NCBI GenBank assembly: GCA_023664775.1
Contig: JAMPEW010000001.1
Location: forward strand, 134,855 to 198,854
Direction of reading: 5' to 3'
Source: Clostridium sp.
GTDB taxonomy: Bacteria; Bacillota; Clostridia; Lachnospirales; Lachnospiraceae
Length of the DNA stretch: 64,000 bases
Position 1 is the first letter of the stretch. Each line of letters starts with the position of its first letter. The position numbers and the translations under genes are program-made. Under the pieces are notes generated by a model that worked only from the letters and a program-made list of their open reading frames with translations, was not told the DNA's origin and made no database searches. Positions 36,259-46,057 of the stretch are shown here, in pieces.

Positions 36259-37311
36259 ATGAACATAATTTTGATAATTCTCGTATTCGGCGTAATTGTA
36301 TTTTTCCACGAATTTGGACATTTTATTGTTGCCAAAGCAAATCACATAGCTGTGATAGAGTTTTCAATAGGAATGGGTCCTGCCATATTTTCCACAAAGA
36401 AAAAGGAGACAAAATATTCCCTTCGTATACTTCCATTAGGAGGATATTGTCTTATGGCAGGGGAGGATGAGGAAAGCGAGGATGAAAATGCCTTTGGAAA
36501 CAAGCCGCTGCTTGCAAGAATACTTGTCGTTGCGGCAGGTCCCGTATTCAACTTTATACTTGCATTTGTTTTTTCCATTATATTGGTACATTTTATAGGC
36601 TGTGACACGGGACGGATTTTCGGGGTTGAGGAAGGCAGTGCCGCTGAACAGGCAGGAATGAAAGCAGGCGACACAATAATAGAATTGAACGGGGACAGAA
36701 TATATGGTTACAGGGAGCTGTTGCTTTCAAGACAGATAGATGACCCGAAGGCTGACGTAACCTTTCTTATGCAGAGGGAAAATGGAGAAACCTACACGGC
36801 TGTTGTCACGCCTAGGGAAAATGAAAATGGAGAATATATGCTGGGTGTCTGGGGCGGCAATGTTGTTTCAGACGGAATAGGAATGGAAATAAAATACGCT
36901 GGACTTGAGCTTCGCTATTGGTTGAAGGCAACAATAACAAGTCTCAGGCTTATATTTACGGGGCATGTCACAGGCGATGATGTTATGGGGCCTGTCGGTA
37001 TGGGCGGTCAGATGAACGACATTATTGAGGAGGTTAAGGAGGAGAGCAGCTCCACAAAGGAGGCGGTTATCAATATACTGCTTAACATGTTAAACTGGTG
37101 CATACTGCTTTCTGTTAATCTTGGCGTTATGAACCTTTTGCCAATACCTGCACTTGATGGAGGAAGGCTGTTGTTCTTGTTTATCGAGGCAATCAGGCGC
37201 AGAAAAATTCCACAGGAAAAGGAAGCACTGGCAAATCTTGTGGGCTTTGTAATTCTGATAGGAATTATAGTAGTTGTATTTTTCAATGATATTAAAAACG
37301 TATTTTTCTAA
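36259..37311 (+). CDS. rseP: Site-2 intramembrane metalloprotease RseP/RasP
   Basis: Cleaves membrane-embedded anti-sigma factors and signal peptides. 350 residues. FFHEFGHF carries the HExxH site in the first helix, one PDZ domain lies around residues 110-190 (EGSAAEQAGMKAGD), and NLLPIPALDGGR is the second metal motif. Confidence 0.95.
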   Translation: MNIILIILVFGVIVFFHEFGHFIVAKANHIAVIEFSIGMGPAIFSTKKKETKYSLRILPLGGYCLMAGEDEESEDENAFGNKPLLARILVVAAGPVFNFILAFVFSIILVHFIGCDTGRIFGVEEGSAAEQAGMKAGDTIIELNGDRIYGYRELLLSRQIDDPKADVTFLMQRENGETYTAVVTPRENENGEYMLGVWGGNVVSDGIGMEIKYAGLELRYWLKATITSLRLIFTGHVTGDDVMGPVGMGGQMNDIIEEVKEESSSTKEAVINILLNMLNWCILLSVNLGVMNLLPIPALDGGRLLFLFIEAIRRRKIPQEKEALANLVGFVILIGIIVVVFFNDIKNVFF

Positions 37312-37332
37312 AGATAAAAAATGGAGGCGGCT

Positions 37333-38400
37333 ATGGGTAAACTGCATCGTGAAACAACAAAGGTAATAAAGATAGGCTCTGTAAAAATAGGCGGGGGCAA
37401 CCCTGTTTTGATACAGTCCATGACAAATACAGATACGGCAGACGCAGCTGCAACAATCAGTCAGATACATGCCCTTGAGGAGGCAGGCTGTCAGATTGTC
37501 CGTTCCACTGCAAACACGCTTGATGCGGCATGTGCATTTGACAAGATAAAGGAGAACATAAACATACCAATTGTTGCAGACATACATTTTGACTACAAAT
37601 TGGCTGTTGCGGCAATTGAGCATGGTGTGGATAAAATAAGAATAAATCCGGGCAATATTGGCGGAAGGGAAAATCTTTCCAAGGTTGTTGCCGCTGCAAA
37701 ATCCCACCATGTACCCATCAGGGTAGGCGTAAATTCCGGCTCGCTGGAAAAAGAAATCGTAGAAAAATATGGAGGCGTCACTGCGGAGGGCATTGTGGAA
37801 AGCGCACTTGACAAGGTTAGGATGATTGAGCAGTGCGGCTACGATAACATTGTCATAAGCATAAAGTCCTCGGACGTTATGATGTGCGTCCATGCCCATG
37901 AGCTGATTGTCAAACAGACAAGATATCCCCTTCATGTGGGAATAACGGAGGCAGGAACGCTTTACAGGGGCAATATAAAATCAGCGGTTGGACTTGGCAT
38001 CATACTTGGACAGGGCATCGGTGATACAATACGGGTTTCCCTTACAAGCAATCCTGTGGACGAGATTATATCAGCCAAGACAATATTAAGAGCCTTGAAG
38101 CTTAGAACCGATGGAATAGAGCTTGTTTCATGTCCTACCTGCGGCAGAACGAAAATTGATATTATAGGACTTGCAGATAAGGTGGAAAAGCTTGTGCAGG
38201 AATACGACCATCTAAATATAAAGGTTGCCGTCATGGGCTGTGCGGTAAACGGTCCCGGCGAGGCAAAGGAGGCAGACCTTGGAATTGCAGGAGGCGTTGG
38301 GGAAGGCTTGCTGTTTAAGCATGGAGAAATTATAAAGAAGCTTCCACAGGACGAGCTTCTCGGTGCATTAAAATACGAATTGGATCATTGGAATGGCTGA
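37333..38400 (+). CDS. ispG: 4-hydroxy-3-methylbut-2-en-1-yl diphosphate synthase
   Basis: Iron-sulfur enzyme of the MEP pathway, 355 residues. GGGNPVLIQSMTNTDT near the start and the cluster ligands in SCPTCGRT and MGCAVNGPGEA are present. Start ATG at 37333 because GGAGG lies just before it; an ATG at 37321 overlaps that site. The last codons and stop coincide with a remnant of the palindromic repeat. In B. subtilis proS occupies this place between rasP and polC. Confidence 0.96.
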   Translation: MGKLHRETTKVIKIGSVKIGGGNPVLIQSMTNTDTADAAATISQIHALEEAGCQIVRSTANTLDAACAFDKIKENINIPIVADIHFDYKLAVAAIEHGVDKIRINPGNIGGRENLSKVVAAAKSHHVPIRVGVNSGSLEKEIVEKYGGVTAEGIVESALDKVRMIEQCGYDNIVISIKSSDVMMCVHAHELIVKQTRYPLHVGITEAGTLYRGNIKSAVGLGIILGQGIGDTIRVSLTSNPVDEIISAKTILRALKLRTDGIELVSCPTCGRTKIDIIGLADKVEKLVQEYDHLNIKVAVMGCAVNGPGEAKEADLGIAGGVGEGLLFKHGEIIKKLPQDELLGALKYELDHWNG

Positions 38401-38407
38401 TGTTCAA
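38388..38407 (+). repeat. Remnant of the palindromic repeat at the ispG stop codon
   Basis: TTGGAATGGCTGATGTTCAA matches 19 of 20 bases of the right end of copy A (3840-3859). A ribosome binding site follows in both places. The ispG stop TGA lies inside the match. Confidence 0.65.
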
Positions 38408-38424
38408 GATTGGAGTTGAGTTTT

Positions 38425-41400
38425 ATGGATAAAAGGCTTTTTAGGGATGTTTTTTTTGAGTTGAAATTAGATAAAAAAATTGAAGATTTAATCGGCAATG
38501 CTGAGATAGAGAAGATAACCATGTTCAAATCGGAAAGGAGAATGGTTATCTCTTTTGTTAGTCAGGTGCTTATTGCAAAGCAATACATATTTAAGGTGGA
38601 GCAGGCACTCTCCGAGCATATATTTGGCAGGGGAATGGGAAGCTGTGTCATAGAGGACCGGTACGAGCTTTCAAAACAGTACAACCTAAAATCACTGACA
38701 AGCATATATAAGGACAGCTTTTTGGAGGAGCTAAAGTCATTTAGCCATGTAGGGTACAGACTGTTAAAAAAAGCAGAATGGTATTTTGACGGTAATATTT
38801 TAACGCTTGCCCTTGAGGATATCAGTCTTGCAAGAAGTCAGTCGGGCATCATAAAAAGCTATCTTGAGACGACATACAAAAACAGATTTGGCATGGAGGT
38901 TGTTGTCGGCTTTGACTACACCGAGGAGCAAAAGGTAAGTCTCAGGGCGGCGAACGAACAAAAGCTTAAAATGGAGCTTATGGCAATTGAAGCCATGAAT
39001 GAGCAAACTAAAAACATGGCTTCTGAGTCAGGTGACGAAAGGAAAGCAGGGGAAAACAATAAATCGGAGGAAGGTACGCAGACAGACAGTCAGAGTGATA
39101 AAACGGTAAAAACGGATGCACAAAAAAAGGCCGCAAGAAAGATAAAATCCTCATCGGAGAATAAATCAAATTATTATGGAAAAAAAGGTGACGGCACAAA
39201 TAAAAAGGCATACGGTAGTGACCCTGACGTATTTTACGGAAGAAATTGTGAGGGTGAGCTTACAGCCATAAAAGACCTTTATGATGGCATTGGTACCGTA
39301 TGTGTTCACGGACAGGTTATTTTTCTCGAGGACAAGGAGACAAGAAGCGGAAAGCTGCTTGTGACAGGGCATATCACTGACTTTACGGACACAATTGTGT
39401 TTAAGCTGTTTGTGGATATGGAGGACAAGGAGGCTTTATATGAGCAGCTAAAAAAGGGAAGCTTTTACATGATAAAGGGTATTCCCCTTTATGACAGCTA
39501 CATAAAGGAGGTGTCGCTTTCCTCCGTAACAGGAATAAAGCCTGCAAATGATTTTCGTGAAAAAAGAATGGACACCTCTGTGGAAAAACGTGTGGAGCTT
39601 CATCTTCATACGGTAATGAGTGAAATGGACAGCGTTGTGGATATTAAGCAGGTAATACAAAGGGCAAAAGATTGGGGGCATAAAGCCCTTGCCATTACCG
39701 ACCATGGAGTTGTACAGGCGTTTCCTGTTGCAAATCATTGTGTGGACAAGGACGAGGATTTTAAGATTATTTATGGTGTGGAAGGATATTTTGTGGATGA
39801 TCTTAAAAGCTTAGTTATAAATGACAAGGGGCAGGACATTGATACGGAATATGTTGTTTTTGACATTGAAACGACAGGGCTTAGTCCGAGGCACAATAAA
39901 ATAATAGAGATTGGCGCCGTAAGAATAAGGGATGGAAAAATATGTGACACCTATTCCCGCTTTGTAAATCCTGAAATTCCAATTCCATATACCATAACAA
40001 AGCTGACCTCAATCAATGACGCCATGGTAATGGATGCGCCTGCCATAGAAACGGTGCTTCCGGAATTTTTGGAGTATGTTGGGGATGCTGTGCTTGTGGC
40101 ACATAATGCCTCCTTTGATACAGGCTTTATAAAGGAATTTGCAAAAAGGCTTGGTTTAAAATGTGACAACACGATTATGGACACAATGACCCTTGCACAC
40201 ATACTGATACCTGAGCTTGGAAAATATACACTGGACAGACTCTGTAAGCAGTTTAACGTATCCTTGGAGCACCATCACAGAGCCTGTGACGATGCTGCTG
40301 CAACTGCAGAAATATTTATAAAAATGCTCGCCATGATACATAAGCGTGACATACACACCATAGCAGAGCTTAACAGCATGGGCTCTGCATCGCCTGATGC
40401 GATTAAAAAGGCGAAAACCTACCACGGTATTATTTTGGTAAAAAATGATATAGGCAGGGTAAATTTATACAGATTAATATCTGAGTCCCATATCAATTAC
40501 TTTGCAAGACGTCCGAGAATACCGAAAAGTCTCCTCAATAAGTACCGTGAGGGACTGATTATAGGCTCTGCCTGTGAGGCGGGAGAGCTTTATAAGGCTG
40601 TGCTTTACGATGAGGGCGAGGACGAGATAACAAGGCTTGCAAACTTTTATGATTACTATGAGATACAGCCTACGGGAAATAATATGTTTTTACTCGATAA
40701 GGAAAGCGCTCCCGTAAAAACGGTTGAGGACCTTGAGGACGTAAACAGGAAAATTGTGGAGCTGGGACATCAGATGGGTAAGCCTGTCGTTGCTACCTGC
40801 GACGTTCATTTCCTAGACCCTGAGGATGCGGTTTTCAGGGGGATTATTATGGCAGGACAGGGATTTGCCGATGCGGACAGGCAGCCACCGCTCTATTTTA
40901 GGACAACGGAGGAAATGCTTGCGGAATTTCAGTATCTTGGCAGCGACATTGCCAGAGAGGTTGTTATAACAAACACAAATAAAATTGCTGACATGATAGA
41001 AAAAATTTCGCCGGTAAGACCTGACAAGCAGCCGCCTATCATAGAAAATTCCGATGAAACCCTAAAAACCATATGCTACGAAAAGGCACATGAAATTTAT
41101 GGACCAAAGCTTCCTGACATTGTTGTTGAGCGTCTGGAACGGGAGCTTAATTCAATTATCACAAATGGCTTTGCGGTTATGTACATCATAGCCCAAAAGC
41201 TCGTGTGGAAATCAAATGAGGACGGATACCTTGTAGGCTCAAGAGGCTCTGTAGGGTCTTCCTTTGTAGCGACTATGGCGGGCATTACGGAGGTCAATCC
41301 ACTGCCGGCACATTATATATGTCCGAAATGCTACTATACGGATTTTGACTCTGAGGAGGTAAAAAAATACAGCGGACGCTCCGGCTGTGATATGCCTGAT

Positions 41401-42930
41401 AAAGCTTGTCCTCAGTGTGGCAGCAGCATGAAGAAGGAAGGACATGATATACCGTTTGAAACCTTCCTTGGATTTAAGGGAGATAAAGAGCCTGATATTG
41501 ACCTTAATTTTTCGGGAGAATATCAGCCGAATGCACATGCCTACACGGAGGAGCTTTTTGGAAAGGGAAAGGCATTTCGCGCAGGGACAATTGGCACGAT
41601 GGCAGACAAAACGGCATTTGGATATGTTTATAATTATTTTAAGGATAAGGGCGAGGAAAAAAGAAGGTGCGAGATGGAGCGTCTTGCCGAGGGCTGCACA
41701 GGTGTTAAGCGGACAACGGGACAGCACCCTGGCGGTATTATCGTGCTTCCAAAGCATGAGGAGATATATTCCTTTACGCCTATACAAAAGCCTGCAAATG
41801 ATATGTCGACGGACATTATTACCACGCATTTTGAGTACCATTCCATAGACCATAACCTTTTAAAGCTTGACATACTTGGACACGACGATCCTACAATGAT
41901 AAGAAGGCTTGAGGACCTTACGGGAATAGATGCAAAGACAATTCCGCTTGATGATAAGGATGTCATGTCGCTGTTTCACAGCACGGACATACTGAACATA
42001 ACCCCTGACATGATTGGCGGTACGAAGCTCGGCTCCCTTGGAATACCTGAGTTTGGTACGGAATTTGCCATGCAGATGTTAATTGACACAAATCCAAAGT
42101 CCTTCTCGGATTTAGTCCGTATAGCAGGGCTTTCCCACGGTACGGATGTGTGGCTTGGAAATGCCCAAAAGCTTATAACGGAGGGAACCTGTGAGCTTTC
42201 CTCTGCAATATGCACAAGAGATGATATTATGATTTATCTTATGCATATGGGGCTTGAATCAGGAACGGCATTTACGATAATGGAGAGCGTCAGAAAGGGC
42301 AAGGGCTTAAAGGAGGAATGGGAGGAAGAAATGCGCGCCCATGACGTCCCTGACTGGTACATATGGTCCTGCAAAAAAATAAAATACATGTTCCCAAAGG
42401 CGCATGCGGCGGCATACGTTATGATGGCATGGCGAATCGCATGGTTTAAGGTAAACTATCCGCTTGAATATTACACAGCATTTTTCAGCATCAGAGCTAC
42501 TGCCTTTGATTATAAAACCATGTGTCTTGGAAAGGATTACCTTGAGGAATGTCTTGCCGAGCTTCAAAAGATAGACAAGAACGAACAGACCCAAAAGGTA
42601 AAGGATACAATCAGGGATATGAAGATTGTACAGGAAATGTATGCAAGAAATATAGAATTTCTGCCGATAGACCTGTATAAGGCAAAGGCGGACCGCTTCC
42701 AGATCATAGACGGGAAAATTATGCCGAGCTTTAGCGCACTTTCAGGAATGGGAGATAAGGCGGCGGCAGATTTGGAGGAGGCAGCTTCCAAGGGTGCTTT
42801 TACCTCTAAGGACGATATACGCCAAAGAGGAAAGGTGTCAAAAACAATACTTGACGACATGCGGGAGCTTGGTATATTAGGGGAGCTGCCTGATACAAAC
42901 CAATACGACTTTTTCAGTATGCTTGGGTAA
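38425..42930 (+). CDS. polC: DNA polymerase III alpha subunit, PolC type
   Basis: Gram-positive replicative polymerase with built-in proofreading, 1501 residues. Order seen: N-terminal domain; a Lys/Glu/Ser-rich linker (about 195-265); OB fold; PHP domain beginning VELHLHTVMSEMD; DEDD exonuclease inserted in the PHP domain (FDIETTGLSPRH, near residue 477); second PHP part; then the polymerase with GSRGSVGSSF, the cysteine cluster CPKCYYTDF...CPQCGSS, and PDIDLNFSGEYQ. Start ATG at 38425 follows TTGGAG; a TTG at 38410 is in frame. Confidence 0.96.
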   Translation: MDKRLFRDVFFELKLDKKIEDLIGNAEIEKITMFKSERRMVISFVSQVLIAKQYIFKVEQALSEHIFGRGMGSCVIEDRYELSKQYNLKSLTSIYKDSFLEELKSFSHVGYRLLKKAEWYFDGNILTLALEDISLARSQSGIIKSYLETTYKNRFGMEVVVGFDYTEEQKVSLRAANEQKLKMELMAIEAMNEQTKNMASESGDERKAGENNKSEEGTQTDSQSDKTVKTDAQKKAARKIKSSSENKSNYYGKKGDGTNKKAYGSDPDVFYGRNCEGELTAIKDLYDGIGTVCVHGQVIFLEDKETRSGKLLVTGHITDFTDTIVFKLFVDMEDKEALYEQLKKGSFYMIKGIPLYDSYIKEVSLSSVTGIKPANDFREKRMDTSVEKRVELHLHTVMSEMDSVVDIKQVIQRAKDWGHKALAITDHGVVQAFPVANHCVDKDEDFKIIYGVEGYFVDDLKSLVINDKGQDIDTEYVVFDIETTGLSPRHNKIIEIGAVRIRDGKICDTYSRFVNPEIPIPYTITKLTSINDAMVMDAPAIETVLPEFLEYVGDAVLVAHNASFDTGFIKEFAKRLGLKCDNTIMDTMTLAHILIPELGKYTLDRLCKQFNVSLEHHHRACDDAAATAEIFIKMLAMIHKRDIHTIAELNSMGSASPDAIKKAKTYHGIILVKNDIGRVNLYRLISESHINYFARRPRIPKSLLNKYREGLIIGSACEAGELYKAVLYDEGEDEITRLANFYDYYEIQPTGNNMFLLDKESAPVKTVEDLEDVNRKIVELGHQMGKPVVATCDVHFLDPEDAVFRGIIMAGQGFADADRQPPLYFRTTEEMLAEFQYLGSDIAREVVITNTNKIADMIEKISPVRPDKQPPIIENSDETLKTICYEKAHEIYGPKLPDIVVERLERELNSIITNGFAVMYIIAQKLVWKSNEDGYLVGSRGSVGSSFVATMAGITEVNPLPAHYICPKCYYTDFDSEEVKKYSGRSGCDMPDKACPQCGSSMKKEGHDIPFETFLGFKGDKEPDIDLNFSGEYQPNAHAYTEELFGKGKAFRAGTIGTMADKTAFGYVYNYFKDKGEEKRRCEMERLAEGCTGVKRTTGQHPGGIIVLPKHEEIYSFTPIQKPANDMSTDIITTHFEYHSIDHNLLKLDILGHDDPTMIRRLEDLTGIDAKTIPLDDKDVMSLFHSTDILNITPDMIGGTKLGSLGIPEFGTEFAMQMLIDTNPKSFSDLVRIAGLSHGTDVWLGNAQKLITEGTCELSSAICTRDDIMIYLMHMGLESGTAFTIMESVRKGKGLKEEWEEEMRAHDVPDWYIWSCKKIKYMFPKAHAAAYVMMAWRIAWFKVNYPLEYYTAFFSIRATAFDYKTMCLGKDYLEECLAELQKIDKNEQTQKVKDTIRDMKIVQEMYARNIEFLPIDLYKAKADRFQIIDGKIMPSFSALSGMGDKAAADLEEAASKGAFTSKDDIRQRGKVSKTILDDMRELGILGELPDTNQYDFFSMLG

Positions 42931-42973
42931 CACTCTGCCTTCAAAAAAAATTGGAGACTTTGAAAGAAGAATA

Positions 42974-43003
42974 TTGAATAAATTGTAAATAGGGTGGTAT
43001 AAT
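42974..43003 (+). promoter_or_regulatory. Promoter for the AAA ATPase gene
   Basis: TTGAAT, 18-base spacer, TATAAT, about 47 bases before the start. It lies shortly after the polC stop, for which I see no terminator. Confidence 0.7.
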
Positions 43004-43049
43004 ATAACTGGTTTCAAAAATAAAAATATTTTTCAGTTTCGAAAGTGAT

Positions 43050-44252
43050 ATGAGTATGAGGACGATTGTAAGAGAAAGATATTTAAGTAGAATTAAGGAA
43101 TTAAAGGATACACCGGATATAAAGATTATTACTGGTATCAGACGTTCCGGCAAGTCTAAATTGATGCAGGCATATAGTGAATTTTTAAAAAAGAACTTTG
43201 AAGACACGAATATTATCTTTGTTGATTATATGGATTTGGAATTTGAAGAAATAAAGGAATATCATGCTTTGCACAAATACGTTGAAGACAGATATGATAA
43301 AGAAAAGAAAAATTATCTGTTTGTTGACGAAGTACAATTATGTCCGAGCTTTGAATTAGCAATTAACAGTTTATATTCTAAAAACAAATATGATATTTAT
43401 ATAACAGGTTCAAATGCCTTTTTACTTAGTGCTGATTTGGCAACGCTATTTACTGGAAGATACATTGAAATCCACATGTTTCCATTTAGCTTTAAGGAAT
43501 ACTGTGAATATTATAGCGAGGAAAAGGATAAAGACAAACTATTTGAAGAATATTTTATTAAGGGCGGCTTGGCAGGTTCATATGCATACAAAACTGATTT
43601 AGATAGAATAACCTATATCAAAGAAGTATATGAAACCATTGTAAATAGAGATTTGGTTCAAAAATACAAACTGCCTGATACAGGATTGCTTAGCCGGTTA
43701 AGTGAGTTTTTGATGGATAATATAAGCAATCTGACATCTCCTAATAGAATAAGCGATATTTTAAATGCGAATAAGGTATCGACAAACCATGTAACGATAG
43801 GAAAATATATCAAATATTTGTGCAATGCATTTGTGTTTTATGATGTGAAACGATATGACATAAGAGGAAAAAAATATTTAGAGAGTGCAGATAAATTTTA
43901 TATGTGTGATATCGGGATGCGTTATGCAATATTAGGCAGTCGAAATATGGATTACGGACGAGTATATGAAAATATTGTATGTGTGGAGCTTTTTCGCAGG
44001 GGATATGAGGTTTATGTAGGAAAACTATATCAGAAGGAAATTGATTTTGTAGCACAGCGTGGAAGTGAGAAAATTTATATTCAGGTTAGTGATAATATAT
44101 CTAATCAGGAAACCTTTGAAAGAGAATATTCACCATTATTACAAATAAGGGATGCATACCCAAAGATGATTATTGCAAGAACGAGACATCCGAAATACAC
44201 ATATGAAGGAATTGAGGTGTATGACATAGCAGAGTGGCTGTTATATGATTAG
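43050..44252 (+). CDS. ATP-binding protein, AAA_14/DUF4143 type
   Basis: 400 residues. N-terminal AAA domain with Walker A GIRRSGKSKL, Walker B YLFVDEVQL and sensor ITGSNAFLLS; C-terminal DUF4143 domain with a nuclease-like FxxE...EIDFVAQ pattern (YENIVCVELFRRGYEVYVG then KEIDFVAQRG). The family is widespread, highly paralogous and of unknown function, and usually encoded alone. The gene is AT-richer than its neighbours and has its own promoter and terminator, consistent with a mobile single-gene insertion. Ribosome binding site weak; a second ATG lies two codons on. Confidence 0.85.
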   Translation: MSMRTIVRERYLSRIKELKDTPDIKIITGIRRSGKSKLMQAYSEFLKKNFEDTNIIFVDYMDLEFEEIKEYHALHKYVEDRYDKEKKNYLFVDEVQLCPSFELAINSLYSKNKYDIYITGSNAFLLSADLATLFTGRYIEIHMFPFSFKEYCEYYSEEKDKDKLFEEYFIKGGLAGSYAYKTDLDRITYIKEVYETIVNRDLVQKYKLPDTGLLSRLSEFLMDNISNLTSPNRISDILNANKVSTNHVTIGKYIKYLCNAFVFYDVKRYDIRGKKYLESADKFYMCDIGMRYAILGSRNMDYGRVYENIVCVELFRRGYEVYVGKLYQKEIDFVAQRGSEKIYIQVSDNISNQETFEREYSPLLQIRDAYPKMIIARTRHPKYTYEGIEVYDIAEWLLYD

Positions 44253-44280
44253 ATAGTAAAGGTTATAAAAATACAAAATA

Positions 44281-44341
44281 AAAAAGGGCTTGTCATGGAT
44301 AGGCAGCGATGCGCCGTATATCCTTATATGACAGCCCTTTT
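44281..44341. terminator. Bidirectional terminator
   Basis: AAAAAGGGCTtGTCAT pairs with ATGACAGCCCTTTT across a 30-base loop. Serves the ATPase gene and the convergent membrane-protein gene. Confidence 0.8.
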
Positions 44342-44344
44342 GTA

Positions 44345-45634
44345 TTATTTTTCTGCTTTTTGCTTGGCATACTCACGCTTCCGTTTTGAAAGCTCGATGC
44401 CTGAAAGCGGTGCAGCAACAGTTTCAATACAAAGCATGAGAATCATAAGGAAAACAGATATTGTGCATATCAGTGAATAAATATATACCTCATTGCCTGT
44501 GTTGCCTGCAAGATTGATTACGCAGTCCTTTATGGCAATCGGTGCAAGCATCAAAATGAAAAACGCAGTATATATAAAATCTGCTTCAATACGCTCCTCG
44601 TCAGAATCAATCAACATGATAAGCGGAAGGATAAGGTATGCAATGTTTGCCTGCATGGAAATGAAAGGTCCGCAGGAAATGATAAGTGAAAGTGCAAGCA
44701 CCGTACGCCACTTTGATTTTGAGATACACGCACAGACAAGCAGGATAACTAAGACCAGTCCCCACAGAACAAGCTTTAATGCCTTGCTTTCAATCAGTCC
44801 CTTTCCAAGACAAAGGCTGATAAGATTAAGACCTGATATAATGTCAATTCTGTAAGCGATGCCTGAGTCGAGTGCGTCGGTAATCACTGCCTTCAGATTA
44901 TCAAAATAATAGCCGAGCCTTCCTAACCCACCAAATGCAAAAATTGGTGCAAAAAACAGGACGAAGGAGTAAATAAGACAACGAAAGGCATTGCTATACC
45001 GCTTTCTCCTGTAGGAAAGAATGATAAACAAAATCGGATAAGCAGATAAGCCTGTTGCCACCGCAAGGGCGATATGTGCAAGCTCACGTGTTGTCTTGTT
45101 ATCGCTATCATATCCTGATACATAAAGCATGATAAGTGTTACCGTAAACAAAACGATGCTTCCCTGTTCAAACAAATAGATGAATGGGGTTGAGAAAAAT
45201 ATAAGAAAGAGAAACCATGCCTTAAACAGTCCGTTTCCTTTCTTGGTGGAAAATACGGTAATGGCAAAAAGAACTGCGGAAAAGGAGACAGCCATAAAAA
45301 GCACAAGGGTTGCCTCAGCAAAATGCTGCATATATGAAATATCATAGTTAAATACGTCACGCTTTGTAAAGCTGCTGAAAAGCCTGCAAAGCAAAATCAC
45401 AAGAGGGGTGTCCGTGAGCCCGTCCCTGTATGGATTATACTTTTGGGCTCCATAAAAGGGCTTAAAAAAATCTAAATATGCACCTTCATAATAACCAGGT
45501 ATTATGGAATGCATACTGAAACCATACGAGGTTCGATTTGATATTAGGAAAAAAATCTGGGTTAGGGTGAGGGCAATTAGAAACGCCCACATTATTATTT
45601 TACTTCTTTTTTCATTGGACATAGGTGGCTTCAT
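44345..45634 (-). CDS. Polytopic membrane protein, probable GT-C glycosyltransferase (GT87/DUF2029-like)
   Basis: 429 residues with about ten hydrophobic helices. A first helix is followed by an extracytoplasmic loop with YLDFFKPFYGAQKYNPYRD and TDTPLVILLCRLFSSF, a layout seen in lipid-linked-sugar-dependent mannosyltransferase-like proteins. Substrate unknown. Start ATG is supported by AAAGGAGAAG and by a near-consensus promoter upstream. Ends in a lysine-rich cytoplasmic tail. Confidence 0.55.
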   Translation of the reverse strand: MKPPMSNEKRSKIIMWAFLIALTLTQIFFLISNRTSYGFSMHSIIPGYYEGAYLDFFKPFYGAQKYNPYRDGLTDTPLVILLCRLFSSFTKRDVFNYDISYMQHFAEATLVLFMAVSFSAVLFAITVFSTKKGNGLFKAWFLFLIFFSTPFIYLFEQGSIVLFTVTLIMLYVSGYDSDNKTTRELAHIALAVATGLSAYPILFIILSYRRKRYSNAFRCLIYSFVLFFAPIFAFGGLGRLGYYFDNLKAVITDALDSGIAYRIDIISGLNLISLCLGKGLIESKALKLVLWGLVLVILLVCACISKSKWRTVLALSLIISCGPFISMQANIAYLILPLIMLIDSDEERIEADFIYTAFFILMLAPIAIKDCVINLAGNTGNEVYIYSLICTISVFLMILMLCIETVAAPLSGIELSKRKREYAKQKAEK

Positions 45635-45675
45635 CGTTTATAGCTTCTCCTTTTGGGTATTTTATTATTAACGAT

Positions 45676-45704
45676 ATTTTATTGTTTAAAATCCCGTATG
45701 TCAA
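45676..45704 (-). promoter_or_regulatory. Near-consensus promoter of the GT-C-like gene
   Basis: On the minus strand: TTGACA, 17-base spacer, TAAAAT. The best promoter match in the window. Confidence 0.8.
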
Positions 45705-45722
45705 TTGTAATTAGAAAAAAGA

Positions 45723-45751
45723 TTGCTATTTTTACATAAATATATTAAAAT
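45723..45751 (+). promoter_or_regulatory. Promoter of the ireB-to-trhP genes
   Basis: TTGCTA, 17-base spacer, TAAAAT, 30 bases before ireB. Divergent from the GT-C-like promoter. Confidence 0.7.
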
Positions 45752-45780
45752 AGGTCTATATGTTTGAAGGACGTGATGAA

Positions 45781-46038
45781 ATGAATAATCAAAATACACA
45801 AGATATAGGCATGATCAGAGAGACCATGATAGAGGTTCCGGAGATATTGGCACAGGTATATGAGGCACTTTCAGAGAAGGGATATAATCCTGTAAGTCAG
45901 ATTGTCGGTTATATTATGAGTGGCGATCCTACCTATATTACAAGTTATAAAAATGCAAGAAGTCTCATTATGAAAGCAGAGCGTGATGAGATTATTGAGG
46001 TACTGCTGGAAAATTATATTGAGACAAGATTAAAATAA
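45781..46038 (+). CDS. ireB: IreB family regulatory phosphoprotein (UPF0297)
   Basis: 85 residues. EVYEALxEKGYNPxxQIVGYxxSGDPxYITSxKNAR is the family signature (here [30 protein letters not shown]). In Enterococcus IreB is phosphorylated on N-terminal threonines by the PASTA kinase IreK and controls cephalosporin tolerance. Candidate threonines here are 6 and 16. Start ATG at 45781 behind AAGGACGTG; a longer frame begins at 45760. Same order as B. subtilis yrzL-yrrK-yrzB. Confidence 0.9.
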   Translation: MNNQNTQDIGMIRETMIEVPEILAQVYEALSEKGYNPVSQIVGYIMSGDPTYITSYKNARSLIMKAERDEIIEVLLENYIETRLK

Positions 46039-46057
46039 AATGTAAAAGGACAAGACT

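Noticed and set aside
37090..37935. 281-residue minus-strand ORF across rseP and ispG
   Set aside because: It lies opposite two well-recognised genes and has a composition unlike real proteins.
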